A DNA stretch of 64,000 bases. Origin: Blastocladiella emersonii ATCC 22665 (taxonomy: Eukaryota > Blastocladiomycota > Blastocladiomycetes > Blastocladiales > Blastocladiaceae). The stretch is taken from assembly GCA_025594325.1 (NCBI GenBank), contig JANHCV010000002.1, positions 2,480,001 through 2,544,000 of the forward strand. Direction: 5' to 3'. Both the position numbers and the translations under genes were made by a program. The notes under the pieces are model-generated. The model made no database searches and had not been told where the DNA came from. It saw only the letters and a list, made by a program, of their open reading frames with translations. Shown here piece after piece: positions 10,033 through 20,527 of this stretch. Each line of letters starts with the position of its first letter. Within the stretch, counting starts at the first letter, position 1.

Positions 10033-11508
10033 ATGGACATCCCGAAGCTCACGCCGCGCCAGCTCGTGGCCGGCACCGCTCTCCTCTCGTCGGCGGCGAC
10101 CGCGGCCGTCATGCTCGCGACGACGGCGCACCGGCGGCAGCGTCGCCGCGCGCGCCTCCGCTCCGCGCTCGAGGACGAGTGGGACGCACACGCCTCGGAC
10201 GTGGCCCGCACTGCAACCGCCTCCGCCGTCGCCACGCCGATCGCCATCGACGAGTCGCTGGTCCGCGAGCAGCTGGCGCGCCACTACGCGTTCCTGGGCG
10301 ACGCGGGCATGGCCAAGGTGCGCCGCGCGCGCGTCGTGGTCGTGGGCGTCGGCGGCGTTGGCAGCCACGCCGCGCACATGCTCGCGCGCGCGGGCATCGA
10401 CACGATCCGCGTCATCGACTTCGACCAGGTGACGCTGTCGTCGCTCAACCGGCACGCGGTCGCAACGGCGGCCGACGTCGGCACGCCCAAGGTGGCGACC
10501 ATGGCGCGGCGGCTCACGGCGGTCGCGCCGCACGTGCGCATCGACGCCGTGAACCGCCTGTTCGAGGCGGCGGCTGCCGAGGAGCTGCTCCTGTTCCACG
10601 ACGCGGCGACGGGCGAGGTGTCGCACCCCGACTACGTGCTCGACTGCATCGACCACCTGCCGACCAAGGCCGCGCTCATCGCCTTCTGCGTGCAGCGCAA
10701 CATCCCCGTGATCGCCAGCATGGGGTCCGGTGCCAAGGCCGATCCGTCGCGTGTCTTTGTCGCCGATATCGCCGAAACGTCCGAGGACCCGCTCGCGCGC
10801 GCCGTGCGCGGCCTGCTGCGCCGCCAGTACCGCATCGAGTCGGGCGTGTCTGTCGTGTACTCGACGGAGCGCGCGACGCCCGGCCTCGGCCTCATCCAGC
10901 CGGGGATTGGGGGAGCCAACGCCGGGTCCGCCGAAGCCGCCGCCGCTGCCCCCGCCGATGACGCGGCCGAGTTTGCCCCGCTCCCGACGTTCCGCGCATC
11001 GATCCTGCCCGTCCTCGGCCCGCTGCCGGCCCTCTTCGGCAACGCCCTCGCCGCGCACGTCCTGACGCACGTCGCCGGGTGGCCCACGACCCCGCTGCCG
11101 TCGACGCGGCCCAAGTCGCGCGACTACGCCAAGCTCGCGCGCGAGCTCGCCAAGGACCTCGAGACGCACGGCGTCGCGCCCGCCGGCCACGGCGCCGCCC
11201 AGACCCTACTTCACTCCATGGACGTGGCGACTGCCGTCGAGGACGTGTGGGCCATGCGCTCGCCCATCTCGCGCCGCGTCGATAAGCTCGTCCTCGTGCC
11301 GTGGCGCCCCGACCAGCCCGCCGATCTCGCCAACACGGTCGCGGTCACCAAGGAGGAGGCGACGGCGCACTGGCGCGCGTTCGCGGCGGCCCGCGACGCG
11401 GGGACCGTGGCGGGCGGGAAGTGGATCGAGCAGGCGTACCCCGACGCCGAGGTGCGCAAGCGCGTCGAGGCTGGACTCGCGCGGGCTCGTGCGTGGTCGG
11501 CTCTGTGA
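10033..11508 (+). CDS. tRNA threonylcarbamoyladenosine dehydratase (TcdA/TCD family)
   Basis: Intronless, 491 residues. After an N-terminal hydrophobic segment (about residues 12-32) comes a ThiF/E1-like nucleotide-binding fold: VVVGVGGVGSHAAHMLARAG, then VIDFDQVTLSSLNRH, and the dehydratase block LDCIDHLPTKAALIAFCV with VIASMGSGAKADPSRV. Family members convert tRNA t6A37 to its cyclic form using ATP, and fungal copies are anchored to the mitochondrial outer membrane, which fits the N-terminal segment. The start is the ATG in CACAACCATGG. The long C-terminal part includes an Ala-rich loop before the last conserved helices. The family has two yeast paralogues (Tcd1, Tcd2); which one this matches is not resolved here. 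Confidence 0.9.
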   Translation: MDIPKLTPRQLVAGTALLSSAATAAVMLATTAHRRQRRRARLRSALEDEWDAHASDVARTATASAVATPIAIDESLVREQLARHYAFLGDAGMAKVRRARVVVVGVGGVGSHAAHMLARAGIDTIRVIDFDQVTLSSLNRHAVATAADVGTPKVATMARRLTAVAPHVRIDAVNRLFEAAAAEELLLFHDAATGEVSHPDYVLDCIDHLPTKAALIAFCVQRNIPVIASMGSGAKADPSRVFVADIAETSEDPLARAVRGLLRRQYRIESGVSVVYSTERATPGLGLIQPGIGGANAGSAEAAAAAPADDAAEFAPLPTFRASILPVLGPLPALFGNALAAHVLTHVAGWPTTPLPSTRPKSRDYAKLARELAKDLETHGVAPAGHGAAQTLLHSMDVATAVEDVWAMRSPISRRVDKLVLVPWRPDQPADLANTVAVTKEEATAHWRAFAAARDAGTVAGGKWIEQAYPDAEVRKRVEAGLARARAWSAL

Positions 11509-12059
11509 GCGGTGTGATGTGGTGCATAGAGTATGCTTAGTCTTCCCCCGACGTGATGGTTGAGCGTGATGCCGAGAGGATGGGGTTCTTGGGCGCCGTG
11601 AGGACCCGGATTGAAGCTGATCCAGCATCGCGGCCGCCCCGCGAAAGCGGAAGACGACAGAGGCGGTGGCCATGGCGAGGTCGGCGGCCTGGTCGGCGGC
11701 ATAGGTCACGCAGGCCGAGTGATGCGGAGGTGAAGCTGAGACGGGCCGGAGGTTGAGGCGGTCGCCCGCCCTGTCGCCCGCCCCGCCCCGGCCAACACCC
11801 AACAAGGTCGCCCCGCTCCTCGCCTCCTCTCTCTCTCGACTGCTCAGTTGCGCCTGCGCTGGTACGAACCCGTCGTCCTGACTCGCCGCAACTTGCCCAT
11901 TCCTGCTGCCATGGACTCCTGCATGCATTTGTCGCCTCCCCGCCGCCGTCGCCATGTGGGTGTGGCGTAGGCCGCTGACGAGGATTGCTGTCGGCCCTTC
12001 CTGAGATGCAACCCACCGGCCGTGCATGTCGGCTCCGCTGTCCACGAGTACCGCACGGC

Positions 12060-12060
<1 letters not shown>

Positions 12061-12096
<36 letters not shown>
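12061..12096 (+). repeat. (GCA)12 microsatellite
   Basis: Twelve perfect GCA units, 97 bp upstream of the aminopeptidase ATG, probably in the promoter or 5' leader. Triplet tracts vary in length between strains. Confidence 0.9.
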
Positions 12097-12097
<1 letters not shown>

Positions 12098-12149
12098 GAC
12101 ATGGCAGCGGGCGAGGTGCTCGAATCCGCCACCCAGCGACGATCGCTAA
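12096..12149 (+). promoter_or_regulatory. Possible upstream ORF (17 codons) before the M1 aminopeptidase
   Basis: ATG at the end of the GCA tract opens a 17-codon frame ending at TAA 12147-12149, 43 bp before the main start and in a different frame. If the transcript starts upstream of it, it could dampen translation of the aminopeptidase. The transcript start is not visible. Confidence 0.3.
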
Positions 12150-12192
12150 CCCGACCACCCTCGCACGCAACGTACAGAATAGACCTGCAACC

Positions 12193-15100
12193 ATGACCGC
12201 GACCACCACGACCGGCGCCGCCGCCGGCGGCAACCGCCGCATCGAGCTGCCCAAGAATGTGATCCCGAGCCACTACAACCTGACCATGTACCCGAACATG
12301 ACCGACTTCACCTTTATCGGCCACGTCGACATCACGGTCCGCGTGGTCGAGGAGACGTCGACCATTGTCCTCAACACCCTCGACGTGGCCATCACCAAGG
12401 CCACGGTCACGGCGCGCGGCCACACGTACACCTCGGCGCCCGCGACCTACGACGCCACCGAGCAGACGGCCACGCTCGCCTTCGACGCCACGCTCGGCGC
12501 CGGCCTCGAGGACGTGCACCTCGCCATCGACTTCACCGGCACCATCAACGACCAGATGGCCGGCTTCTACCGCTCGTCGTACGACGAGAACGGCACCACC
12601 AAGTTCATGGCCGTCACCCAGGTTCGTTTCCTTTCTGCATATTCGCTCGCTCGTGCGCAAGTCCGTTAACTGACTAACCGGAACTGGACGCAGTTCGAGG
12701 CCACGGACGCGCGCCGCGCCCTGCCGTGCTTTGACGAGCCCAAGCTCAAGGCCACGTTTGACGTGACCCTCGTCGTCGACGCGCACCTGACGGCGCTCTC
12801 CAACTGCGACGTCGTGTCGGACGAGCCCGTCGAGGACGGCGCCAAGCGCAAGGTCACCTTCGCCACCACGCCCATCATGTCGACGTACCTCCTCGCCTTC
12901 GCCATTGGCGAGTTCGAGTGGATCGAGTCGTACACGCGCCCGACCGAGCACCTCCCGAACCGCGTCCGCGTCCGCACCTACACGACCAAGGGCCTCATCA
13001 ATCAGGGCCGCTTCGCCCTCGCCGTCGCCGTCAAGACCCTCGAGTACTTCTCCGAGGTGTTCGGCGTCCCCTACCCGCTTACCAAGCTCGACCAGATCGC
13101 CTGCCACGACTTCTCGGCCGGTACGTTTTTCCTCGCTGTGCTACTCCTTGTCGCTGCCTCCTCTCCCTCTCCTCTGCCCTGCCTTGCTCGCGACGCTGCC
13201 CTGCACGACGCTCGACCGGGCCAGGCCCGCGGCCCTGGTGACGTCACTCCGCGAGGCGTGAGTCACGAACTCGTCCCACCTCCGACCTGCTGCGCCACCA
13301 CTCCTCCACCTCGACTGCTCCTCCACCGCACTCCCCATTGCTTCCTCGCTCCTTTCTCATCGTTGCCCGCACGAAATGACTGTTACTGACGTCGAAAACC
13401 GCCCTGTAGGTGCAATGGAGAACTGGGGTACTTCGAATCGTCCCGTGGTGGCCGGGACGACTTTTGCTGACCGAAAACCGCCCCGTTACTTGAAAAACTA
13501 GGTCTGGTCACGTACCGCAACGTCGCGCTGCTCGTTGACGAGAATTCCTCGGCGTCCGCGAAGAAGTGGGTGGCCACAACGGTCACCCACGAGCTGGCGC
13601 ACCAGTGGTTCGGCAACCTGGTCACTTTTACCGAGTGGGACGAGCTCTGGCTCAACGAGGGCTTCGCCACCTGGGTCGGCACCTACGGCGCGGGCCACCT
13701 GTTCCCCGAGTGGGACATCTGGACGCAGTTCCTCTCGGACGACCAGTCGTACGCCCTGGTCGTCGACGGCCTCCGCTCGTCGCACCCGATCCAGGTCGAG
13801 GTGCTCGACCCGGCCGAGATCGGCGAGATTTTTGACGCCGTGTCCTACTCTAAGGGCGCGTCGGTCATCCACATGCTCACCAACTGGCTCGGCATCGACG
13901 TCTTCTTCAAGGGCATCCGCGCCTACGTCAAGAAGTTCGCGTACAAGAACGCCACCACCAACGACCTGTGGGCCGCGCTCTCCGAGGCGTCGGGCCTCGA
14001 CGTCGGCGCCTTCATGGGCGTCTGGACCTCCAAGGTCGGCTACCCGGTCCTCAACGTCGAGGAGCAGGCCCTGCCCTCGGGCGCCGACGGCGTGCGCCTC
14101 CACCTCACCCAGCGCCGCTACCTGCGCACCGGCGACGTGGCCGAGGCCGACGACACCACCGTGTGGTCCCTGCCCCTCAATGTGGCGGCGATCCCCGCCG
14201 GCGCGGCCGCCGGCAAGGCGCCCCGCGTCATCTCGCACGAGGTCATGCAGTCCAAGTCGCTCGACCTCGACCTGGTCCTGCCCGCCGGCACCAAGGCCTC
14301 GCCCGTGTTCCTGCTCAACCAGGACCGCGCCGGCCTGTACCGCGTCGCGTACTCGGCCGCGCAGCTCAAGCGCATCACCAAGGCCATCAACGCCGGCACC
14401 GTCCCGACGCGCGACCGCCTCGGCCTCATGGACGACGCCTTCTCGCTCGCCGCCTCGGGCGACGCGCCCACGGCGCAGTTCCTGTCGCTCGTCGCCAACG
14501 TGATCCCCGCCGAGCGCGAGTACGTTGTCCTCGCCGACGCCGCGGCCTCCATCAACAAGATCCGGTTCCTCCTGTCGGGCGAGTCGCAGGCCGTCCAGGA
14601 CCGCGTCGAGCTGCTCCGCCGCACCATCTTCGCGCCGCACGCGCATCGTCTCGGGTTCGAGGCGGCCGCCGGCGAGTCGCCGCTCATCAAGCTGCTGCGC
14701 CCGATCATGATTAACATTGCCGGGCACGCCGGCGACGAGAAGACGATCGCCGAGTGCCGCGCGCGCTTCGCGTGGTTCTCGGCCGGCGAGACGGACGCGA
14801 TCCTGTCGGACATCAACAACGCGGTGCTCAGCACCGTGGTCGCGTACGGCGGCGAGGCCGAGTGGGAGGCTATGCTCAACCTGTACAAGACCACGTCCGA
14901 GATCGACCGCAAGTACGCGGCGCTCCAGGCGCTCGGCGCCACCAAGGTGCCGGCCCTCATCCAGCGCACGCTCGACCTCGCCCTCGACACGGAGATCGTC
15001 CGCCCGCAGGACATCCACCACGTGTTCGGCCCGCTCGGCGGCAACGCCAAGGCGCGCAAGGCGCTGTGGAACTTCCTCAAGGCGAAGTGGGAGGTGCTGG

Positions 15101-15348
15101 CGTCGCGCTACGGGTCGCAGTTCTCGATGCTCGGCCAGAGCGTTGCCCAGGCGACCCAGGTCACCACCACGGCCGAGCTCGACAACATCAAGGCCTTCTT
15201 CGCCGACAAGGACACCAAGATCTTCGACCGCAAGCTCGCCGAGGTGTACGACCGCGCCAACGCCACCATCGCCTGGCTCGCCCGCGACCGCGACGGCATC
15301 GTCGAGTGGTTCGAGGACTGGGAGCTCCAGGCCAAGTACGGCTACTGA
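12193..15348 (+). CDS. M1-family zinc aminopeptidase (Ape2/puromycin-sensitive type)
   Basis: Four exons (12193-12621, 12694-13120, 13410-13427, 13502-15348) encode 906 residues, normal for cytosolic M1 aminopeptidases. The exopeptidase motif GAMENWG is carried almost entirely by an 18-nt third exon. The zinc site HELAHQWFGN is followed by WLNEGFATW, giving the HEXXH-18-E ligand set. The N-terminal part has DARRALPCFDEP and the C-terminus is the ERAP1-like helical domain (DRANATIAWLARDRDGI near the end). It removes N-terminal residues from peptides. No signal peptide is seen, so a cytosolic location is likely. Intron 2 is unusually long for this window (289 nt); introns 1 and 3 are 72 and 74 nt. 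Confidence 0.95.
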
Positions 15349-15441
15349 GCAACCCGCTCATCGATGTCGACCCGTCTGGTCGGCGCCCATGTTTCCCTTC
15401 CCTTTCCTCACCCTACACGGTGGTCGGCGCGCGTCTGCCCG

Positions 15442-15468
15442 ACCACCACCACCACCACCACCACCACC
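15442..15468 (+). repeat. (ACC)9 microsatellite
   Basis: Nine ACC units in the 264 bp gap between the convergent aminopeptidase and GT31-like genes, within the probable 3' UTR. Confidence 0.85.
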
Positions 15469-15612
15469 TCGTCTCCCTCGCTTCCGTTTTGATCTGTACT
15501 AGTAAAGCAACGAATGAAATCAAGATTACAGTCGCTACCCACCCCACCCATCGATATCCAGTGTGCAAGTGAAGATGTATGAAAGTGAAATGGCTCCCGC
15601 CCCATCGCGGCC

Positions 15613-17708
15613 TTACAGCTGGCGCATCTTGCACACGTAGCGGTGCTTGATCATGCCCGAGAAGACGAGCGAGCGCGACTCGGGCGGCGGCACCGACTTG
15701 AACCGGCGGCACGTCCGCGCCTTGACGTCGAGCTCCCACACGCGGCACTCGGCGTCGGTCGTGCACCGCGCGCGGCAGTCGGCCAGCGACTTGACGCCCG
15801 CGTCCACGGCCAGCGGCGTGTTGTCGCCCTCGGCGCGGCCCGAGTCCTTGAGCGTGTCGGGCACCGGGTGCGCCGCCGACTCCATGAACGCCTGCCACAC
15901 GTCCGACATGTGCACCGGCGCGTAGTACGCCGAGTCGAGTGCCACGAGCTTGCCCGACCCCGACGAGAACAGGTGCGGGTAGTCGGTCCGTGACACGCGC
16001 GCCAGCGCCGTCCGGTGCGCGACCATCTTGTCGCGGACCTCGGTCTCGACGGCGTGCACGGCGCGCACGGCGGCCGCGTCGAGCGCGTGGAACGACACGG
16101 GCCGCGAGCACGGGTTCGCCGGGTAGTGGAACGCGGTCCAGTGCGGGGCCTTGGCGTGGAACAGCGGCGTGGCCGGGCTGTCGATGGTCAGCGCCACGCC
16201 CGCGTCGCGCAGGCACAGCGCGAGCCGCACGTCGCCGAGCCAGCACCCCTGGTACTTGACGATGCACGCGTCCGCGACGGGCAGCATGGCCTCGACGGCG
16301 CCGCGCGACAGCACGATCCCCGCGCCCGTCCGCGCAAACATCGGGCCTTTCGCCACGCCCTTGACGCGCGCGTCGCACCCCTGGAACCCTGTCGGCATCC
16401 CGAGGTAGTGCGGCTGCTTGGGGTCCAGGTGCACCAGCACCCGGTGCAGGTTCTCGAGCAGTAGGTACGAGTCGTCGTCCGCCAGCACGTACCAGTCGGC
16501 CGTCGGGAACGCCGTGTACAGCGCGCGCACGCCCGGAATCAGCTTGTTCGCATCGCGCTCCCACGACTCGGTCGTCGCGTCGCCGTCGGGCTCCAAAGCC
16601 GTCACGGGGACCGCGGCCGGCAGCGGCGCGGGGATCGTGGGCGGCAGGGGCGCGGGGATGGCGGGCGCCGCGGGCGGGACGACGCCGCGAGGCGAGAAGC
16701 GCGGTGCGCGCATCGGGCGGTCCTTGGCCGGCGCGGACGGCGAGTGTGAACCGGTCGCGCTCGTTGAGTCGGCCGTCGCGGCAGCGGAGGCACTCGTGTC
16801 CGTGGTCGCCGACTCGGCGTCGCCCTCGGCGTCTTCTGCGGCCACGGCGGCGGCCTGCTTGTCGACCTTCTCCTTGGCCTTGGCCTCGGCCGCCTTGGTC
16901 GTCTCCTGGATGAACTTGGACAGCGCCGCGGCGGGCAGCGAGCCGTCGCCCGTCGGCAGGCTAGCCGGGTTGGCACCGACCTTTTGCGGCTTGCCCGCAG
17001 CGGGGGCTACACGTACACGCGAGGAGGATCAGCTGGTGCCGAGAGCAGGATCGCGTGAGAAGGCATACCCTTGCCCGCCATCCCGGCAGCCACGACCAGC
17101 GGCGACTTGCTTCCCGTAACCGCGCTCGTGCGGCCCGCCGCGCTGGTACTCTCGGCGGCCTTGTCGGCGATCGCGTTGAGCTCCTCCTCGGTCCCGACGA
17201 CCGCGACCGCAGCCTCGTACACGCCCGTACACGCGTCCACCATCGCGCGGCCGGTGCCCGCGAGGTCGGGCACGTGCGCGTCGCCGATGAACAGCACGTT
17301 GCGCAGGCCGCGCAGGTACGTCTCGGCGAGCACGGGCACGCGCGCACCGGCAATCTCCTGGCCCGTCTTGATCCCGACCGCGTACTTGTCCCAGCGCACG
17401 TCGGGGCCCGCCGGCGCCGCGAACGTCAGGTTGTTGGTGGCGGGGTGCGACGAGCGCGACGGCGGCGGGTAGACGCGCACGCGGTCGGCGGTCGTCGAGT
17501 CGGAGTCGGTGGGCGGGGTCGGGAGCGTCGAGGTCGTCTGGTCGACGGCGAGCAGCTTGAGCAGGACCACGAGCGCCGCGCAGCACGCGACGAGGCGGAA
17601 CGCCGGGCGCGACGTGAGCGACGCGTGCGCCGGCTGCACGTTCGTCACATACACCTTCTGGTGGTGGAAGTAGCGGTTGGGTGCAGGGCGGTTGGGCGGT
17701 GGCGGCAT
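15613..17708 (-). CDS. GT31/fringe-like glycosyltransferase with C-terminal Cys-rich PAN-like module
   Basis: Two exons (17708-17069, 17006-15613) with a 62 nt intron encode 677 residues. The N-terminus is a type II anchor: a short tail, then a membrane helix (FRLVACCAALVVLLKLLAV, about residues 37-55). A lumenal domain with VLFIGDAHVPDL follows, then a long Ala/Pro/Ser-rich linker. The catalytic part has WYVLADDDSYLLLENLHRVL, whose DDD is the metal and nucleotide-sugar motif of fringe-like GT31 enzymes, followed by GAGIVLSRGAVEAML. The last 70 residues carry CRARCTTDAECRVWELD and CRRF, resembling a PAN/apple module. A Golgi glycosyltransferase is inferred; donor and acceptor are unknown. It is tail-to-tail with the aminopeptidase. 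Confidence 0.8.
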
Positions 17709-18224
17709 CGTGGCGTGTTCTCTATGCAGTCTAGCTGGGGCGAGTGTGTGTTGGTGAAGTCGGGGTATCCGTTCAGGCTTGGCATGTGTTTGAGGGGAGA
17801 AGAGAGGGGAGAGAGGGAGAGCGGACCTCGGTTCGGGGGCCGGCGGACAGCGGGCAGATCGCCGACGCGAGGCGGAGACGCGCTGCAGGGCGGCGGTGGC
17901 GAGTGGCGCGACGCGTCACGAAAGTGGGGAGACATTTGCGCGTCTCGCACCCGCGTGATGTCACGCCGTTTCCCGACGCGTCTCGCATCGCTGTGAGACG
18001 ATCGCCCTGGCCCGCGTGGACGATCAGCTTCTCCTCGGCTACCGCTGGAGTGGTCGCGTCAACAAAACCCCCCGATCACGTCCACTAGGGACATCGCCGA
18101 GTGGGCGCTCAACTACCTGCTTTTGCGCTTGCTCCGCGACGGCGGATTCTTCGGAACAGCGGTTGGAAAGAGTATCAGATCTACGGGTCAAAACGAGAAT
18201 ACAAATAAGGAAGTGGTGCGCGCA
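17709..18224. promoter_or_regulatory. Intergenic region between GT31-like and DNAJC11-like genes
   Basis: About 515 bp upstream of the GT31-like gene and downstream of the DNAJC11-like stop codon, both on the minus strand. It has an ACGCGT core (17976) and no recognisable gene. Confidence 0.4.
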
Positions 18225-20321
18225 CTACGACTGCGCTCCTGCTCCGGCCTGCTCGCGGATCGCCTTGATCTGGTCCGAGACGGGGATCTTGGCCATGTCC
18301 TCGATGATCGTGTGCGCTACACAAACCGCAACGGTTAGTGATCTCGCCCAAACAAAAAAATCCCGAAAGAGTAACGTACTGCGCTGGGGACACGCGAGAC
18401 TCGCGGTATCCGAGACGAGGACCTGGCGGTACACGCCGCGGAACACGTACGTGACGAGGAGGTGCTTGTCCTCCCACGGGCACGGGTCGAAGAAGCCGAG
18501 CATGCCGGCCTTGGACGCGCCGGCCTCGATGCGCAGCGCCGAGTTGGCGACCAGCGACATGACGGGGATCGTCACGTCGATCACGCCCGCGGCCTCGTCG
18601 GGCGTCAGCACCAGGATCTCGGCCGAGCTCCCAGCACCGCCGCCCAACCGCTGCCCGCGGTTCTGCTTGGCCGCGAGCTCGCGCACCTTGCCGTACAGGG
18701 CCTGCAGGACGATGAGCCCGCCGCCGTTGCCGCCGGCCGAGTCGCGCTCGCGCTGGAACTTGGTGACGACGGTCGGCAGCTGCGCCTGGACCGCGGCGAG
18801 CGCCTCGTCGCGGCGCAGAGCAAACGTCTCAGCGGACCGGGCGCGGGCCTCGGCGATGCGCTGCGCGAGGCGGCGCTTGCGGCGCGGCTCGAGGACGGCG
18901 ACCCAGACGGCGGCGGACGCGGCGAGCGGGAGCGCGGTGGCGGCGGCGCACAGGACGAGGTTGGGTTCCGGGAACAGCGAGATGGGCAGAGCGAGCCGCT
19001 GGCCGAGGTACCCGATCTCGGCGGTCAGGAGCACGCCAACGGCGCTCCCAAAATTGACGCCGAGACCGAGCTTGAGGTGCTCGCCGACCTTGTGTGTGAG
19101 CTTCCACGCGGCGCCGAGCGCGCCCTGGCGCGTGTCGAGGTGCGCCTGCAGGTCGAGCGAGGGGCCCGCGGCGGCGTGGCCGGGGAGCTTGATCTTGCGG
19201 ACGTGGCGCACCACGACCATCTGCTCGAACAGCGACGTGTTGACAGTCGCCGTGTTCATGGTGGTGCCGCGGTTCCACTGCACGCCGACCTGGAAGCTGG
19301 TGACGGCGTCCTTGGACACCTGCAGCGCGGTGCGGTTCTCGGCGGCGCGCGCGATCTGGGTCGCGAGATCGCCCTTGCCCCACGACCCGATGCGGTAGTG
19401 GCCCGAGTAGAAGCGCACGATCCCGAAGATGGCGTGGTTCTTGACGAGGCGCCGCGTCAGCGTCACGGACGCCGTCGGCGGCTGCGTCGTGACGCGCGCC
19501 CAGTTGATGTCGGCCTCGACCGTGGTGTCGGTGGGCTCGTGCAGCGTGTGGCGGATCTTGGTCGAGACCTGGTGCGGCGCGAGCAGGTTGGCCGAGATCT
19601 CGGCGTGTGTCAGCCGCGACACGGTTTTGCGCGCGGTGGCGCGCAGCGACCCGTTGCCGCGGCCGTTTTGCGTGGACATGCGGCCCGACAAGCCCAGAAC
19701 GAGGGTGTCGTCGATGGGCGTGTCGGTCGAGTACTTGAGCTGCAGCATGCGCACGGCGGGCGACTGGCGCGACTCGGACGGCGGGTCGCACGCGCCGGGG
19801 AAGAGCAGCGGCAGGGCGTCGATGTGGACGGTCACCTCGCCGCGCTGGCGGATCAGCTGCTCGAGCTTGTTGAGGTTGTCGCGGCGGATGCGGTCCTCGT
19901 ACTCTGCGCGGATCTCGTCGGGCGTCTTGAGCAGCGGGCCGACCTCGCGGCCGGTCGGCGCACCGTCGCCGGCCGAAGCAGCCGCGGCAGCGAGCTCGGG
20001 GCAGTCGGGCCCGTACAGGTCGTAGAGCGTGCGCTTGGTCGGGTCCGACAGCACGTCGTGGGCGCGCTGCAGCACGACGAACTGGCGCGCGGCCGCGTCC
20101 TTGGTCGCCGGGTCAACGTGCTTGTCCGGGTGGTAGATGCGGCACAACGCCTTGTACGCGTCCTTGATCTCGTCGGGGGTCGCGGTGCGCGGCACGTTGA
20201 GCACGGCGTAGTAGTCGGCCGACGCCGGCACCGCCTCGAGCCGCGCCAGCTGCTCCTCGGCGTCGACGCCCGAGTCGAGCAGCACGTCCATGGCGGCGTC
20301 GGGGAAGCTCGTGGGATCCAT
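18225..20321 (-). CDS. DNAJC11-type J-domain protein of mitochondria
   Basis: Two exons (20321-18380, 18316-18225) encode 677 residues. The J domain lies at about residues 36-105 (YYAVLNVPRTATPDEIKDAY, HPDKH in place of HPD, YDLYGPDCPEL). The middle is the beta-rich region shared with DNAJC11, and the C-terminal third has a hydrophobic stretch (LVLCAAATALPLAASAAVWV), a charged helix and the DUF3395-like end (LLVTYVFRGVYRQVLVSD). DNAJC11 associates with the MICOS/SAM bridging complex that shapes cristae. The 63-nt intron (18317-18379) has a GTACGT donor, a CACTAAC branch site and a TGTAG acceptor, but no stop codon and a length divisible by three, so retention would keep the frame. It is divergent from PIG-T with 206 bp between them. 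Confidence 0.88.
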   Translation of the reverse strand: MDPTSFPDAAMDVLLDSGVDAEEQLARLEAVPASADYYAVLNVPRTATPDEIKDAYKALCRIYHPDKHVDPATKDAAARQFVVLQRAHDVLSDPTKRTLYDLYGPDCPELAAAAASAGDGAPTGREVGPLLKTPDEIRAEYEDRIRRDNLNKLEQLIRQRGEVTVHIDALPLLFPGACDPPSESRQSPAVRMLQLKYSTDTPIDDTLVLGLSGRMSTQNGRGNGSLRATARKTVSRLTHAEISANLLAPHQVSTKIRHTLHEPTDTTVEADINWARVTTQPPTASVTLTRRLVKNHAIFGIVRFYSGHYRIGSWGKGDLATQIARAAENRTALQVSKDAVTSFQVGVQWNRGTTMNTATVNTSLFEQMVVVRHVRKIKLPGHAAAGPSLDLQAHLDTRQGALGAAWKLTHKVGEHLKLGLGVNFGSAVGVLLTAEIGYLGQRLALPISLFPEPNLVLCAAATALPLAASAAVWVAVLEPRRKRRLAQRIAEARARSAETFALRRDEALAAVQAQLPTVVTKFQRERDSAGGNGGGLIVLQALYGKVRELAAKQNRGQRLGGGAGSSAEILVLTPDEAAGVIDVTIPVMSLVANSALRIEAGASKAGMLGFFDPCPWEDKHLLVTYVFRGVYRQVLVSDTASLACPQRSTLLFRDFFVWARSLTVAVCVAHTIIEDMAKIPVSDQIKAIREQAGAGAQS

Positions 20322-20527
20322 GGCAGTTGCAGGGGGTCGCGCGCGGTGGCGGACTGGGGTTTGGTGGAGTTTGAGGGAGGAGGGAGGACAGAGTGTGTTG
20401 ATCGCGGCGGCGGCGGGTCGCTCTGCGGGTCGGTCGCCTTCTGCCGCGCGTGACTGGCGCGCCGCTCATCGCTTCTCCCTCTCTCTCTCAGGTGAGGTAG
20501 ACGCCCACTTTACTGACCGTGGATCGA

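Larger units (their letters stand above)
11509..12192. promoter_or_regulatory. Intergenic region upstream of the M1 aminopeptidase
   Basis: About 680 bp between two + strand genes. It contains pyrimidine-rich stretches (11740-11830), a GCA triplet tract about 100 bp before the aminopeptidase start, and a short upstream reading frame just after that tract. No further gene was seen. Confidence 0.5.

Noticed and set aside
11206-13107. 633-codon minus-strand frame over the aminopeptidase 5' half
   Set aside because: It crosses an intergenic region, a triplet repeat (giving poly-Cys) and introns of the + gene without any domain signature.
18462-20453. 663-codon + strand frame opposite the DNAJC11-like gene
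   Set aside because: Low-complexity Arg/Glu/Val/Gly shadow; the minus strand carries a J domain.
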